NCBI GenBank assembly: GCA_002421005.1
Contig: DIJC01000013.1
Coordinates: 183,387-247,386 of the forward strand
Source of the DNA: Enterobacteriaceae bacterium UBA5654
GTDB taxonomy: Bacteria; Pseudomonadota; Gammaproteobacteria; Enterobacterales; Enterobacteriaceae
Length of the DNA: 64,000 nt
Direction: 5' to 3'
The notes under the pieces were generated by a model. The model was not told the DNA's origin. It saw nothing but the letters and a program-made list of their open reading frames with translations, and ran no database searches. Shown in pieces: positions 29,141 to 39,167 of this stretch. Position 1 is the stretch's first letter, and every line of letters begins with the position of its first letter. The position numbers and the translations under genes are program-made.

Positions 29141-32047
29141 TTACTGATGCGTGACGACAATCAGGCGCAGCGCGTCCAGACGCCAGCCCGCCTGCGCCAG
29201 GCTTTCCAGCACCTGCTGGCGATTGCTGTCGATGGCGGCCAGCTCGTCCTCACGAATGTTCGGGTTGACCGCCTTCAGCGCTTCCAGACGCGACAGCTCC
29301 GCCGACAGTTTTTCGTCTGCTTCATGGCGTGCCGCGTCGATCAGCGCGCGGGCAGCTTTCTCGATCTGCGCTTCGCCCTGTTGCAGAATGGCGTGAACCT
29401 CCTGCTGGACGGCGTTGACCAGCTTGCTGCCGGTATGACGATTCACCGCGCTAAGCTGGCGGTTAAAGGTCTCAAACTCGACCTGCGCCGCCAGGTTATT
29501 GCCGTTTTTATCGAGCAGCATCCGCACCGGTGTGGCAGGCAGGAAGCGGTTGAGCTGAAGCTGTTTCGGGGCCTGCGCTTCGACCACGTAAATCAGTTCC
29601 AGCAGCAGCGTACCGACAGGCAGCGCCTTGTTTTTCAGCAGAGAAATCGTGCTGCTACCGGTATCGCCGGAGAGGATCAGATCCAGACCGTTGCGGATCA
29701 GCGGGTGCTCCCAGGTAATAAACTGCGCGTCCTCCCGCGACAGCGCCACGTCACGTTCAAAAGTGATGGTGCAACCGTCTTCCGGCAGACCAGGGAAATC
29801 CGGCACCAGCATATGATCGGAAGGCGTCAGTACAATCAGGTTATCCCCGCGATCGTCCTGGTTAATGCCGACGATATCGAACAGGTTCATGGCGAAGGCG
29901 ATGAGACTGGTATCGTCATCCTGCTCTTCAATACTCTCAGTCAACGCCTGCGCTTTTTCGCCGCCGTTAGAGTGGATTTCCAGCAGGCGGTCGCGCCCCT
30001 GTTCCAGCTTCGCTTTCAGCGCGTCGTGCTGCTCGCGGCAGGATTTGATCAAATCGTCAAAGCCGTCGGTGTTTTCCGGCGTCGCCAGATAGGTAATCAG
30101 GCTGTTATAAACGGTGTCGTAAATAGCGCGTCCGGTCGGGCAGGTGTGCTCAAACGCGTCCAGCCCTTCGTGATACCAACGCACCAGCACTGACTGCGCG
30201 GTTTTTTCCAGATAAGGCACGTGGATCTGAATATCGTGCGCCTGACCGATGCGGTCCAGACGGCCAATGCGCTGCTCCAGCAGATCCGGGTTAAACGGCA
30301 GGTCAAACATCACCAGGTTGCTGGCAAACTGGAAATTGCGCCCTTCCGAGCCGATTTCCGAGCACAGCAGCACCTGCGCGCCGCTGTCTTCTTCGCCAAA
30401 CCACGCGGCGGCGCGGTCACGTTCGATGATCGACATCCCCTCGTGGAACACGGCGGCGCGAATGCCTTCACGCTCGCGCAGTACCTGCTCCAGTTGCAGC
30501 GCGGTGGTGGCTTTGGCGCAAATCACCAGCACTTTCTGCGAGCGGTGAGCGGTCAGGTAGCCCATCAGCCATTCAACGCGCGGGTCAAAATTCCACCAGG
30601 TGCCGGTATCGCCTTCAAACTCCTGATAAATCTGTTCCGGGTAAAGCATGTCGCGGGCGCGGTCTTCCGCGCTTTTGCGTGCGCCCATAATGCCCGAGAC
30701 TTTAATCGCCGTCTGATACTGGGTCGGCAGCGGCAGCTTGATGGTGTGCAGTTCACGCTTCGGAAAGCCTTTCACGCCGTTACGGGTGTTGCGGAACAAC
30801 ACGCGACTGGTGCCGTGGCGGTCCATTAACATGGCGACCAGTTCCTGACGGGCAGACTGCGCGTCGTCGCGGTCGCTGTTGGCGGCCTGGAGCAGCGGTT
30901 CAATATCCTGCTCGCCGATCAGATCGCCCAGCATATTCAGTTCGCTGTCGCTGAGTTTATTGCCCGCCAGCAGCATCGCCACGGCGTCGGCGACCGGACG
31001 GTAATTGTTTTGTTCTTCAACAAACTGGGCAAAATCGTGGAAGCGGTCGGGATCGAGCAGGCGCAGACGTGCAAAATGGCTCTCCATGCCGAGCTGTTCC
31101 GGCGTCGCGGTCAGCAGCAGTATGCCGGGGACGTGACCTGCCAGTTCTTCGATAGCGGCATATTCACGGCTGGGCGCGTCTTCGCTCCACACCAGATGAT
31201 GCGCTTCATCGACCACCAGCAAATCCCACTCGGCCTCGCACAGATGCTCCAGGCGCTGTTTATTACGGCGCACGAAGTCCAGCGAGCAGATCACCAGTTG
31301 TTCAGTCTCAAACGGATTATCGGCATCATGCTGCGCTTCGGCATAGCGTTCGTCGTCAAACAGGGCGAAGCGCAGGTTAAAGCGGCGCAGCATTTCTACC
31401 AGCCACTGGTGTTGCAGGGTTTCCGGGACGACGATCAGCACGCGCTCGGCGGCACCTGACAGCAACTGCTGATGCAGGATCATCCCGGCTTCAATGGTTT
31501 TACCGAGACCCACTTCGTCCGCCAGCAGCACGCGCGGCGCGTGGCGACGACCCACATCATGGGCGATGTTAAGCTGGTGCGGGATCAGGCTGGTGCGCTG
31601 TCCGCGCAGGCCGCTCCACGGCATCCGGTACTGTTCGCTCTGGTATTTACGCGCGCGAAAACGCAGCGAAAAGCGGTCCATCCGATCGATTTGTCCGGCG
31701 AACAGACGGTCCTGCGGCTTGCTGAACACCAGTTTGCTGTCGAGGAACACTTCTCGCAGTAGCACGTCAGTCTCTTCAGTATCCAGGCGCGTGCCGGTAT
31801 AGGCGAGCAGGCCGTTTTCTTCTTTCACATCTTCAATGTGTAACTGCCAGCCTTCGTGACTGGTCACCGTATCGCCGGGGTTAAACATGACGCGGGTCAC
31901 AGGGGAATCACTGCGTGCATAAAGACGGTTTTCACCGGTTGCCGGGAATAGCAGGGTGACAGTGCGCGCATCCATCGCGACGACGGTTCCAAGTCCTAGT
32001 TCGCTTTCGGTGTCGCTGATCCAGCGTTGACCAAGTGTAAAAGGCAT
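29141..32047 (-). CDS. rapA: RNA polymerase-associated Swi2/Snf2 ATPase RapA
   Basis: RapA (HepA) binds core RNA polymerase and helps recycle it after transcription. The 968 residues equal E. coli RapA. Visible are tandem N-terminal Tudor-like domains (1-100), Walker A in DEVGLGKTIEAG (about 175-186), the DEAH box in VVDEAHH and helicase motif VI in QRIGRLDRIGQ. It is followed by rluA. Confidence 0.98.
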   Translation of the reverse strand: MPFTLGQRWISDTESELGLGTVVAMDARTVTLLFPATGENRLYARSDSPVTRVMFNPGDTVTSHEGWQLHIEDVKEENGLLAYTGTRLDTEETDVLLREVFLDSKLVFSKPQDRLFAGQIDRMDRFSLRFRARKYQSEQYRMPWSGLRGQRTSLIPHQLNIAHDVGRRHAPRVLLADEVGLGKTIEAGMILHQQLLSGAAERVLIVVPETLQHQWLVEMLRRFNLRFALFDDERYAEAQHDADNPFETEQLVICSLDFVRRNKQRLEHLCEAEWDLLVVDEAHHLVWSEDAPSREYAAIEELAGHVPGILLLTATPEQLGMESHFARLRLLDPDRFHDFAQFVEEQNNYRPVADAVAMLLAGNKLSDSELNMLGDLIGEQDIEPLLQAANSDRDDAQSARQELVAMLMDRHGTSRVLFRNTRNGVKGFPKRELHTIKLPLPTQYQTAIKVSGIMGARKSAEDRARDMLYPEQIYQEFEGDTGTWWNFDPRVEWLMGYLTAHRSQKVLVICAKATTALQLEQVLREREGIRAAVFHEGMSIIERDRAAAWFGEEDSGAQVLLCSEIGSEGRNFQFASNLVMFDLPFNPDLLEQRIGRLDRIGQAHDIQIHVPYLEKTAQSVLVRWYHEGLDAFEHTCPTGRAIYDTVYNSLITYLATPENTDGFDDLIKSCREQHDALKAKLEQGRDRLLEIHSNGGEKAQALTESIEEQDDDTSLIAFAMNLFDIVGINQDDRGDNLIVLTPSDHMLVPDFPGLPEDGCTITFERDVALSREDAQFITWEHPLIRNGLDLILSGDTGSSTISLLKNKALPVGTLLLELIYVVEAQAPKQLQLNRFLPATPVRMLLDKNGNNLAAQVEFETFNRQLSAVNRHTGSKLVNAVQQEVHAILQQGEAQIEKAARALIDAARHEADEKLSAELSRLEALKAVNPNIREDELAAIDSNRQQVLESLAQAGWRLDALRLIVVTHQ

Positions 32048-32177
32048 ATGTGTTCGGCTCTATTTCTTTAATTTCAGGCAATAACTGACCTCTGCCTGGC
32101 TAAGAGGCAGGGATCTGAATTGGGTCCAGGGATGGAGAGGGCGCTATGGTACTGGATGGCAGCGGATTCGTCACCTG

Positions 32178-34535
32178 TCAAAATAGTCCCAGTTGCCCCG
32201 TCACTAGTGTAGCAAAGTTATCATTCATGAAAGGGAGTATCCCTTCGGCCACCGGCTCCAGTTGGCGGGCCAGATAATGGTCGTAATCCAGCGGCGAACG
32301 CTGATAATCCACCGGCTCCGGGCCGTTGGTGGTCCAGACGTATTTAATGGTCCCGCGATTCTGATACTGCGCCGGTCGACCAAGCCGCAGGTTTTCTTCG
32401 TCCGCCAGCCTTGCCGCGCGCACGTGCGGCGGGACGTTACGCTGATATTCCGCCAGCGGCCGACGCAGCCTTTTGCGGTACACCAGCTGTGCGTCCAGTT
32501 CGCCCGCCATCAGTTTTTCGATGGTTTCGCGCACGTAGTCTTTATACGGCTCGTTGCGGAAAATGCGCAGATACAGCGCCTGCTGAAACTGCTGCGCCAG
32601 CGGGGTCCAGTCGGTTCGCACCGTCTCCAGCCCCTTAAAGACCATCCGCTGCTGCTCGCCTTCCTGAATCAATCCGGCGTAGCGTTTTTTGCTGCCGGTA
32701 TCTGCGCCGCGAATGGTTGGCATCAGAAAGCGGCAAAAATGGGTTTCAAATTCCAGCTCCAGCGCGCTGGTCAATCCCTGCTGCTGCAACGACTGCGTCC
32801 ACCAGGCGTTAACATGGCTGACCAGTTGGCGACCGATTTTCGCGGCGTCTTCTTCAGAATGGGCCTTTTTCAGCCAGACAAACGTGGAGTCGGTATCACC
32901 GTAAATAACGTCGTAGCCCTGCGCTTCAATCAGCGCCTGGGTCTGGCGCATGATCGCATGGCCGCGCATAGTGATCGACGAGGCCAGCCGGGGATCGAAG
33001 AAGCGGCAGGCGCTGGTCCCCAGCACGCCATAAAACGCGTTCATGATGATCTTCAACGCCTGGGAAAGCGGCTTATTGCCGTGGCGCTTTGCCTCATCGC
33101 GCCCGTGCCAGATTTGGGTGACGATTTCTGGCAGGCAGTGCTTTTCTCGCGAGAACCAGGCGTCAAGAAAACCTTCGGTGCTGTGCGCCGGGTCGGGCTG
33201 CGCCATGCCTTCAATCAGCCCGACCGGATCGATAAGAAACGTGCGGATGATCGACGGATACAGGCTTTTGTAATCCAGCACCAGCACCGAATCATACAAA
33301 CCGGGCCGCGAGTCCATTACGTAGCCACCGGGGCTGGCCTGCGGCGGCACCGCACCCATATTAGGCGCGACGTAACCCGCGCGGTGCATTCGGGGAAAAT
33401 AGAGATGGCTGAAGGCCGCGACCGATCCACCGTGCCGATCCACCGGCAGGCCGTTGACCGTCGCGCGCTCCAGCAGGAAAGGCATAATTTCCGTTTTGTG
33501 GAAAATGCGCGTGACCAGCTCGCAGTCTTTCAGGTTATAGGTGGCGAGCGCGGGTTTATCTTCGGCAAAACGGCGGTTGATTTCGTCCATCCGATCCCAG
33601 GGGTTGTCGATGGATTTGCCTTCACCCAGCAGCTCCTGTGACACGGACTCCAGCGAAAAAGAGGAAAAATTCCAGAACGCCGATTTGAGAGCGTCAATGC
33701 CGTCGATAATCAGCCGACCGTTCGCCTGCGCGAAAAATACGCCGTTTTTAAAGCCGTGCTCGCGCCACTCCAGCTCGCTGTTGCCACGTCCCAGACGCAG
33801 CGGCACCCCGTAGCGCTCGGCGTGTTTTTGCAGCATTCGCAGGTCGAACTGCACCACGTTCCAGCCGATCAGCACGTCCGGGTCATGCTCGGCAAACCAG
33901 GCGTTGAGTTTTTCCAGCAGCAGTGGACGGCTGGCGACGTATTCAAGCTGAAAATCGACGGAGGAAGCATCGCCGTTGGGCGGCCCCAGCATGTACACCA
34001 CCCGCTGCCCGCAGCCTTCAAGACCAATGCAGTACAGCTCGCCGTGGCGGGTGGTTTCGATATCCAGCGACACCCATTTCAGCGGCGGGCGATAGTGGGG
34101 ATTGGGCTTCAGGCGGGCGTTGATTAGCGCGCCGTTACGCTCGTCGCCGTCGAACCAGACCGGCGCGGTAATAAAGCGCTCCATCAAAAAGCGCTCCGGC
34201 GGGCGCACGTCTGCTTCGTACACCTTCACGCCGTTCTCGCGCAGCCGTTTTTCGTAGTTCATCAGTTGACGATGGGCACGGCAGTAAAGACCGTAAACCG
34301 GCTGGCGGTGAAAATCTTTCAGCTCCAGCGGCGTCAGGCGAAAACCGTTTTCCCCGCTTAAGGTTTGTTTGGCGCGGGCAATGTGGTCGGCGGGAATAAA
34401 AGCCACGGATTCCTGCGGCGGCAGGGTGACGTGCAGCGGGCCGTCGTCGGTCGCCAGCCAGAATGCGACCTCCGTACCCTGCGGGGTATCCCGCCAGTGC
34501 CGGGTTAAAATAAAGCCTTCTCGCGCCTGCGCCAC
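32178..34535 (-). CDS. polB: DNA polymerase II
   Basis: PolB is the SOS-induced family B polymerase that restarts replication and bypasses some lesions. Of 785 residues (783 in E. coli), the exonuclease site is in SLDIETTRHGE. The polymerase motifs are LDYKSLYPSIIR and YGDTDSTFVW, with both aspartates. A LexA-like box lies 58 bp upstream. A 130-bp spacer without clear features separates it from rapA. Confidence 0.98.
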   Translation of the reverse strand: MAQAREGFILTRHWRDTPQGTEVAFWLATDDGPLHVTLPPQESVAFIPADHIARAKQTLSGENGFRLTPLELKDFHRQPVYGLYCRAHRQLMNYEKRLRENGVKVYEADVRPPERFLMERFITAPVWFDGDERNGALINARLKPNPHYRPPLKWVSLDIETTRHGELYCIGLEGCGQRVVYMLGPPNGDASSVDFQLEYVASRPLLLEKLNAWFAEHDPDVLIGWNVVQFDLRMLQKHAERYGVPLRLGRGNSELEWREHGFKNGVFFAQANGRLIIDGIDALKSAFWNFSSFSLESVSQELLGEGKSIDNPWDRMDEINRRFAEDKPALATYNLKDCELVTRIFHKTEIMPFLLERATVNGLPVDRHGGSVAAFSHLYFPRMHRAGYVAPNMGAVPPQASPGGYVMDSRPGLYDSVLVLDYKSLYPSIIRTFLIDPVGLIEGMAQPDPAHSTEGFLDAWFSREKHCLPEIVTQIWHGRDEAKRHGNKPLSQALKIIMNAFYGVLGTSACRFFDPRLASSITMRGHAIMRQTQALIEAQGYDVIYGDTDSTFVWLKKAHSEEDAAKIGRQLVSHVNAWWTQSLQQQGLTSALELEFETHFCRFLMPTIRGADTGSKKRYAGLIQEGEQQRMVFKGLETVRTDWTPLAQQFQQALYLRIFRNEPYKDYVRETIEKLMAGELDAQLVYRKRLRRPLAEYQRNVPPHVRAARLADEENLRLGRPAQYQNRGTIKYVWTTNGPEPVDYQRSPLDYDHYLARQLEPVAEGILPFMNDNFATLVTGQLGLF

Positions 34536-34592
34536 GCCGTTTTCTCGTCAGCTAAAATCAGCGCTTATTATAGCCTGGTTAGCTGGTTGATA

Positions 34593-34608
34593 CTGACTTT
34601 TTGTACAG
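34593..34608 (-). promoter_or_regulatory. LexA (SOS) box upstream of polB
   Basis: CTGACTTTTTGTACAG fits the CTGT-N8-ACAG LexA consensus with one mismatch, extended by flanking TA...GTA. It lies 58 bp upstream of the polB start. E. coli polB (dinA) is a known LexA target. Confidence 0.7.
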
Positions 34609-34792
34609 GTATTCGGGGAATATAACGCCAGAGGCGACAGATGCTGTCGTAAAACGATTCGCGCAGCAGAAAAGGCAACCGGGCGGGGCATACCCGACGA
34701 GCGATCGCCACAAAACGCGACTGGGGATAGCGGCAAGCGGAAAAATACCCCGAATTAACGGCACTAAAATAGCTTCATGATTGTTTCGCGCT

Positions 34793-34819
34793 AAAAAAGG
34801 GAGGCTGAATAAATCAGCC
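34793..34819 (-). terminator. Terminator of araBAD
   Basis: On the minus strand GGCTGA-TTTAT-TCAGCC is followed after four bases by TTTTTT. It lies about 30 bp past the araD stop. Confidence 0.75.
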
Positions 34820-34847
34820 CCGTGGTGATGGATAGCGTAATAAACGT

Positions 34848-35543
34848 TTACTGCCCGTAATACGCTTTTGCCCCGTGCTTGCGCAGATAATGCTTGTCCA
34901 GCAGGGTTGGCTGCATATCCGGCAGCTGCGGTGCGAGCTGGCGGCAGAAAATGCCCATATAGGCGACCTCTTCCAGCACGATAGCGTTGTGTACCGCGTC
35001 GTCGGCGTTTTTTCCCCAGGCAAACGGGCCGTGCGAGTGGACCAGCACGCCGGGCATTTGTGCCGCATCAATGCTCTGCTTTTCGAAGGTTTCGACGATG
35101 ACGTTACCGGTTTCCCATTCGTACTCGCCGTTAATCTCCGCGTCGGTCATTTTACGGGTGCAGGGAATGGTGCCGTAGAAATAATCGGCGTGGGTGGTGC
35201 CGGTTGCCGGAATGGATTGCCCCGCCTGCGCCCAGATGGTGGCGTGGCGCGAATGGGTATGAACGATGCCGCCGATGGTCGGAAATGCCTGATACAGCAG
35301 GCGATGCGTTGGCGTGTCGGAAGAGGGTTTTTTCGTTCCCTCGACCACTTCACCGGTCTCCAGGCTGACCACCACCATGTCTTCCGCACGCATCACGCCG
35401 TAATCAACGCCGGAAGGCTTGATCACCAGCACGCCGCGATCGCGGTCGACCGCGCTGACGTTGCCCCAGGTGAGCGTCACCAGGTTGTGTTTCGGCAGGG
35501 CAAGGTTCGCTTCCAGCACCTGACGTTTAAGATCTTCTAACAT
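34848..35543 (-). CDS. araD: L-ribulose-5-phosphate 4-epimerase
   Basis: AraD converts L-ribulose-5-phosphate to D-xylulose-5-phosphate, the last step of arabinose breakdown. The 231-residue class II aldolase-type zinc enzyme shows KPSGVDYG and the metal-binding histidines in GIVHTHSRHAT and VLVHSHGPF. It is third in araBAD, 75 bp after araA, unlike the short gap between araB and araA. Confidence 0.98.
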   Translation of the reverse strand: MLEDLKRQVLEANLALPKHNLVTLTWGNVSAVDRDRGVLVIKPSGVDYGVMRAEDMVVVSLETGEVVEGTKKPSSDTPTHRLLYQAFPTIGGIVHTHSRHATIWAQAGQSIPATGTTHADYFYGTIPCTRKMTDAEINGEYEWETGNVIVETFEKQSIDAAQMPGVLVHSHGPFAWGKNADDAVHNAIVLEEVAYMGIFCRQLAPQLPDMQPTLLDKHYLRKHGAKAYYGQ

Positions 35544-35566
35544 TATGTGCTCCTGATAGCGTATAT

Positions 35567-35612
35567 CCCCCTCGCTCTGGCCTTTTCGCCAGCAAAAGGG
35601 CAGGGGAGGGGG
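35567..35612. repeat. Short palindromic REP-like element between araA and araD
   Basis: CCCCCTC and GAGGGGG bracket CTTTTCGCCAGCAAAAG-type internal symmetry, so the 46 bp can fold as a hairpin in the araBAD transcript. The outer arms resemble those of the 28289-28458 repeat. It may stabilise the upstream araBA message or lower araD output. Confidence 0.6.
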
Positions 35613-35618
35613 AAAGGC

Positions 35619-37121
35619 TTAGCGTCTGGAACCGAAATACACGTCGTTCCAGCGCAGCGCGTCTTTAAACGCGGGCAGGCGGGTGTCGTTGTCGATCACC
35701 GCGATCTCAATACCGTGCAGTTCGGTAAACTGACGCATATCGTCGAGCGTCAGCGCATGGCTGAAGACGGTATGATGCGCGCCACCGGCGATGATCCAGG
35801 CTTCCGACGCCGTCGGCAGATCCGGCTGCGCTTTCCACAGGGCGTTGGCTACCGGCAGCTTCGGCAGATCGTGCGGCGTTTTAACCGCGTCAACGCAGTT
35901 GACCAGCAGGCGGAAACGATCGCCGAGATCGATAAGGCTGGCGGCGATCGCCGGACCGGTTTTGGTATTGAAAATCAGGCGCGCCGGATCGGCCTTGCCC
36001 CCGATGCCGAGCGGCTGTACGTCGAGGATCGGTTTTTCATCCAGCGCGATGGTCGGGCACACTTCCAGCATGTGCGAGCCGAGCACCAGATCGTTACCCG
36101 CTTCAAAGTGGTAGGTGTAATCCTCCATAAATGAAGTGCCGCCCTGCAGACCGGTTGACATCACCTTCATGATGCGAAGCAGCGCGGCGGTTTTCCAGTC
36201 GCCTTCGCCCGCAAAGCCGTAGCCCTGCTGCATCAGACGCTGTACGGCAAGACCCGGAAGCTGTTTCAGGCCGTGTAAATCTTCAAACGTGGTCGTGAAA
36301 GCGTGGAAGCCGCCTTCTTCAAGAAAGCGTTTCATGCCCAGTTCAATGCGCGCCGCGTCGATGACGTTCTGGCGCTTGTCGCCGTGTACCTGCGCCGCCG
36401 CCGTCAGGCGATAGCTGCTTTCATATTCATCCACCAGCGCGCTGATCTCGCCGTCGCTGACCGCGTTCACCACCTGCACCAGATCGCCCACCGCCCAGGT
36501 ATTGACCGAGAAGCCGAATTTGATCTGTGCGGCAACTTTATCGCCGTCGGTAACCGCCACTTCACGCATGTTGTCGCCGAAACGGCAGACTTTCAGGTGA
36601 CGGGTATCCTGTTTGGATACCGCCTGACGCATCCACGCGCCGATGCGCTGGTGGGCGGCGCTGTCCTGCCAGTGACCGGTGACAACGCTGTGCTGCTGAC
36701 GCATCCGCGCGCCGATAAACCCAAACTCACGGCCGCCGTGCGCGGTCTGGTTCAGGTTCATAAAGTCCATATCAATGCTGTCCCACGGCAGGGCGGCGTT
36801 GAACTGGGTGTGGAACTGGAGCAGCGGTTTGTTGAGGATAGTCAGGCCGTTGATCCACATTTTCGCCGGGGAGAAGGTGTGCAGCCAGACCACCAGGCCT
36901 GCGCATTTATCGTCGTAGTTGGCGTCGCGGCAAATGGCGGTGATCTCATCAGGCGAGGTACCGAGCGGCCTGAGGACCAGTTTGCAGGGCAGTTTGGCTT
37001 CGCTGTTGAGCGCGTTGACCACGTGTTCGGCGTGCTGCGTTACCTGGCGCAGGGTTTCCGGGCCATAGAGATGCTGGCTACCAATCACAAACCATACTTC
37101 GTAGTTATCGAAAATTGTCAT
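35619..37121 (-). CDS. araA: L-arabinose isomerase
   Basis: AraA interconverts L-arabinose and L-ribulose. At 500 residues it matches E. coli AraA (MTIFDNYEVWFVIGSQHLYG). The manganese-binding glutamates and histidines lie in the conserved segments SFMEDYTYHFE and GAHHTVFSHAL. It is second in araBAD, 10 bp after araB. Confidence 0.98.
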   Translation of the reverse strand: MTIFDNYEVWFVIGSQHLYGPETLRQVTQHAEHVVNALNSEAKLPCKLVLRPLGTSPDEITAICRDANYDDKCAGLVVWLHTFSPAKMWINGLTILNKPLLQFHTQFNAALPWDSIDMDFMNLNQTAHGGREFGFIGARMRQQHSVVTGHWQDSAAHQRIGAWMRQAVSKQDTRHLKVCRFGDNMREVAVTDGDKVAAQIKFGFSVNTWAVGDLVQVVNAVSDGEISALVDEYESSYRLTAAAQVHGDKRQNVIDAARIELGMKRFLEEGGFHAFTTTFEDLHGLKQLPGLAVQRLMQQGYGFAGEGDWKTAALLRIMKVMSTGLQGGTSFMEDYTYHFEAGNDLVLGSHMLEVCPTIALDEKPILDVQPLGIGGKADPARLIFNTKTGPAIAASLIDLGDRFRLLVNCVDAVKTPHDLPKLPVANALWKAQPDLPTASEAWIIAGGAHHTVFSHALTLDDMRQFTELHGIEIAVIDNDTRLPAFKDALRWNDVYFGSRR

Positions 37122-37131
37122 TGTGGGGTCC

Positions 37132-38841
37132 TTAACAGGTCAGAGTTGTCTGGCTGACCGGCGCGTTTTGCACCGGCGCGGCATCAGGGAGGTATTGCTG
37201 TTCGGCGCTCACCGCCCACTGCTGATAGCGGCGATAGAGCTGTTCAAAACGCTGCGCCTGCTGCGGGCGCGGTTGCAGGGTGATTTCCACGGCGCTGGCC
37301 ATCTTCGCCTGTGCCGTCGGGATATCGGCATGGACGCCTGCGGCAACGGCGGCGAAAATCGCGGCGCCGAGCGCACAGCACTGATCGGAGGCGACGATTT
37401 GCAGCGGCCGATTCAGCACATCGCAGCAGGCCTGCATAATCACCGGGTTTTTGCGCGCAATGCCGCCGAGCGCCATCACGTTGTTGACCGCAATACCCTG
37501 TTCGGTGAAACACTCCATAATGGCGCGTGCGCCAAAGGCAGTGGCGGCGATCAGACCGCCAAACAGCGCCGGGGCGTCAGTGGCGAGGTTTAAATCGGTG
37601 ATCACCCCTTTCAGCCGCTGGTTGGCGTTGGGCGTGCGCCGACCGTTAAACCAGTCGAGGATCACCGGCAGATGGTCGAGAGACGGATTTTTCGCCCATG
37701 CCTCGGTGAGCGCGGGAAGCAGCTGTTTCTGACTGGCGGCGATCGGTTCTTTCAGTTCGGGATGCTGCGCGGCGAGCTGTTGCAGCGGCCAGCCGAGAAT
37801 GCGGCCAAACCAGGCGTACATATCGCCGAAGGCCGATTGCCCGGCCTCCATGCCGATAAAGTCCGGCACCACGCTGCCGTCAACCTGACCGCAGATGCCT
37901 TTTACCGCGCGCTCGCCGACGCTGCGTTTGTCGGCAATCAGAATGTCGCAGGTGGAGGTGCCGATCACTTTGACCAGCGCGTTCGGCTGTGCGCCCGCGC
38001 CGACGGCTCCCATATGGCAGTCAAACGCGCCGCCAGAGATCACCACGCTCTGCGGCAGGCCCAGACGCTGTGCCCACTCGGGGCACAGATTGCCGACCGG
38101 GAGATCGGCGGTGTAAGTTTCGCTGAACATCGGCCAGGCGAGGTGCTGATTCAGGCGCGGGTCCAGTTCATCAAAAAAGCGGGCCGGAGGCAGTCCACCC
38201 CAGCTTTCGTGCCACAGCGATTTATGTCCGGCGCTACAGCGGCCCCGGCGGATATCCTGCGGCCGGGTAGTGCCGGAAAGCAGGGCGGGCACCCAGTCAC
38301 ACAGTTCGATCCACGATGCGGCGGCCTGCGCCACGGCGCTGTCCTTGCGGGTCACATGCAGAATCTTGGCCCAGAACCATTCGCTGGAGTAAATGCCGCC
38401 GATGTAGCGCGAGTAATCTTCTTTACCTGGCTGATGACACAGGCGGGTGATTTCTTCCGCTTCTTCTACAGACGTGTGGTCTTTCCACAGCACGAACATC
38501 GCGTTCGGGTTATCGGCGAACTCCTCGCGCAGTGCCAGCACGTGTCCGTCGGCGTCAATCGGGGCGGGCGTGGAGCCGGTACTGTCCACGCCAATGCCGA
38601 CCACCTGCTGACGCTGGGCGGCGGTAAGTTCAGCCAACACGCTTTTTATCGCCTGCTCCATGGATTCAATGTAATCACGCGGATGATGACGAAACTGATT
38701 GTTCGGGGCATCGCAATAGCGGCCCTCCTGCCAGCGCGGATACCACTCCACGCTGGTGGCGATCTCCTCGCCGCGGGTACAGTCCACCGCCAGAGCGCGT
38801 ACAGAATCACTACCAAAATCGAGGCCAATTGCTATCGCCAT
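37132..38841 (-). CDS. araB: L-ribulokinase
   Basis: AraB phosphorylates L-ribulose at C5. The 569-residue FGGY-family kinase shows the N-terminal phosphate loop in GLDFGSDSVRALAVD and the C-terminal ATP segment MALGGIARKNPV. It is first in araBAD, read from the AraC- and CRP-controlled promoter at about 38,880-38,970. Confidence 0.98.
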   Translation of the reverse strand: MAIAIGLDFGSDSVRALAVDCTRGEEIATSVEWYPRWQEGRYCDAPNNQFRHHPRDYIESMEQAIKSVLAELTAAQRQQVVGIGVDSTGSTPAPIDADGHVLALREEFADNPNAMFVLWKDHTSVEEAEEITRLCHQPGKEDYSRYIGGIYSSEWFWAKILHVTRKDSAVAQAAASWIELCDWVPALLSGTTRPQDIRRGRCSAGHKSLWHESWGGLPPARFFDELDPRLNQHLAWPMFSETYTADLPVGNLCPEWAQRLGLPQSVVISGGAFDCHMGAVGAGAQPNALVKVIGTSTCDILIADKRSVGERAVKGICGQVDGSVVPDFIGMEAGQSAFGDMYAWFGRILGWPLQQLAAQHPELKEPIAASQKQLLPALTEAWAKNPSLDHLPVILDWFNGRRTPNANQRLKGVITDLNLATDAPALFGGLIAATAFGARAIMECFTEQGIAVNNVMALGGIARKNPVIMQACCDVLNRPLQIVASDQCCALGAAIFAAVAAGVHADIPTAQAKMASAVEITLQPRPQQAQRFEQLYRRYQQWAVSAEQQYLPDAAPVQNAPVSQTTLTC

Positions 38842-38875
38842 CGTGTTACTCCATCCAGAAAAACAGTGATGCTGA

Positions 38876-39140
38876 AACAGTAGAGACTGAAGGGAAAAAG
38901 CGTCAGGCTGGAACCGCTAATCTTATGGACTATTTTGCTATGCCATTGCAAAGTGTGACGGCGTGCAAATATTCAATGTGGACTTTTTAGCCTTCTTTAT
39001 AGACACTCTTGTTACGGATTTCGCCGCGTTACTGTGAATGAAGTGCCGCTGTGAAGCGGGATTGGCCCGACTTTTTCTCGTTTTGGCTGCGCTGGCCCGG
39101 TCTGTACCGATCAAAAATGCAATATGGACAATTGGTTTCT
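38876..39140. promoter_or_regulatory. araBAD-araC divergent control region (araI, CRP site, araO2)
   Basis: The layout follows E. coli. The PBAD -10 element is at about 38877-38882 (TACTGT on the minus strand). The araI half-sites lie at about 38900-38940, with CGCTAATCTTATGGA conserved. The CRP site AAGTGTGACGGCGTGCAAAT is at 38951-38970. The distal operator araO2 (ATGCAATATGGACAATTGGT, 39117-39136, extending to 39140) lies in the araC leader. Without arabinose AraC should loop araO2 to araI; with arabinose it should occupy both araI halves. Confidence 0.88.
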
Positions 39141-39167
39141 GAAAACTCTGTTGGGAGTATGAAGTTC

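Larger units (their letters stand above)
34536..34847. other. Intergenic region between polB and araD
   Basis: This 312-bp spacer holds the polB control region with a LexA-like box at one end and the araBAD terminator at the other. The part between (about 34620-34790) contains only short open frames that I do not accept as genes. Confidence 0.6.

Noticed and set aside
32262..33641. 459-codon open frame antisense to polB
   Set aside because: Lies wholly inside polB, with no ribosome site and a composition typical of a reverse-complement shadow.
34548..34764. Two 60-codon frames between polB and araD
   Set aside because: They cover the LexA box and promoter of polB, overlap each other in different frames and show no conserved feature.
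37672..38883. 403-codon open frame antisense to araB
   Set aside because: Mirrors araB and its promoter; no recognisable domain.
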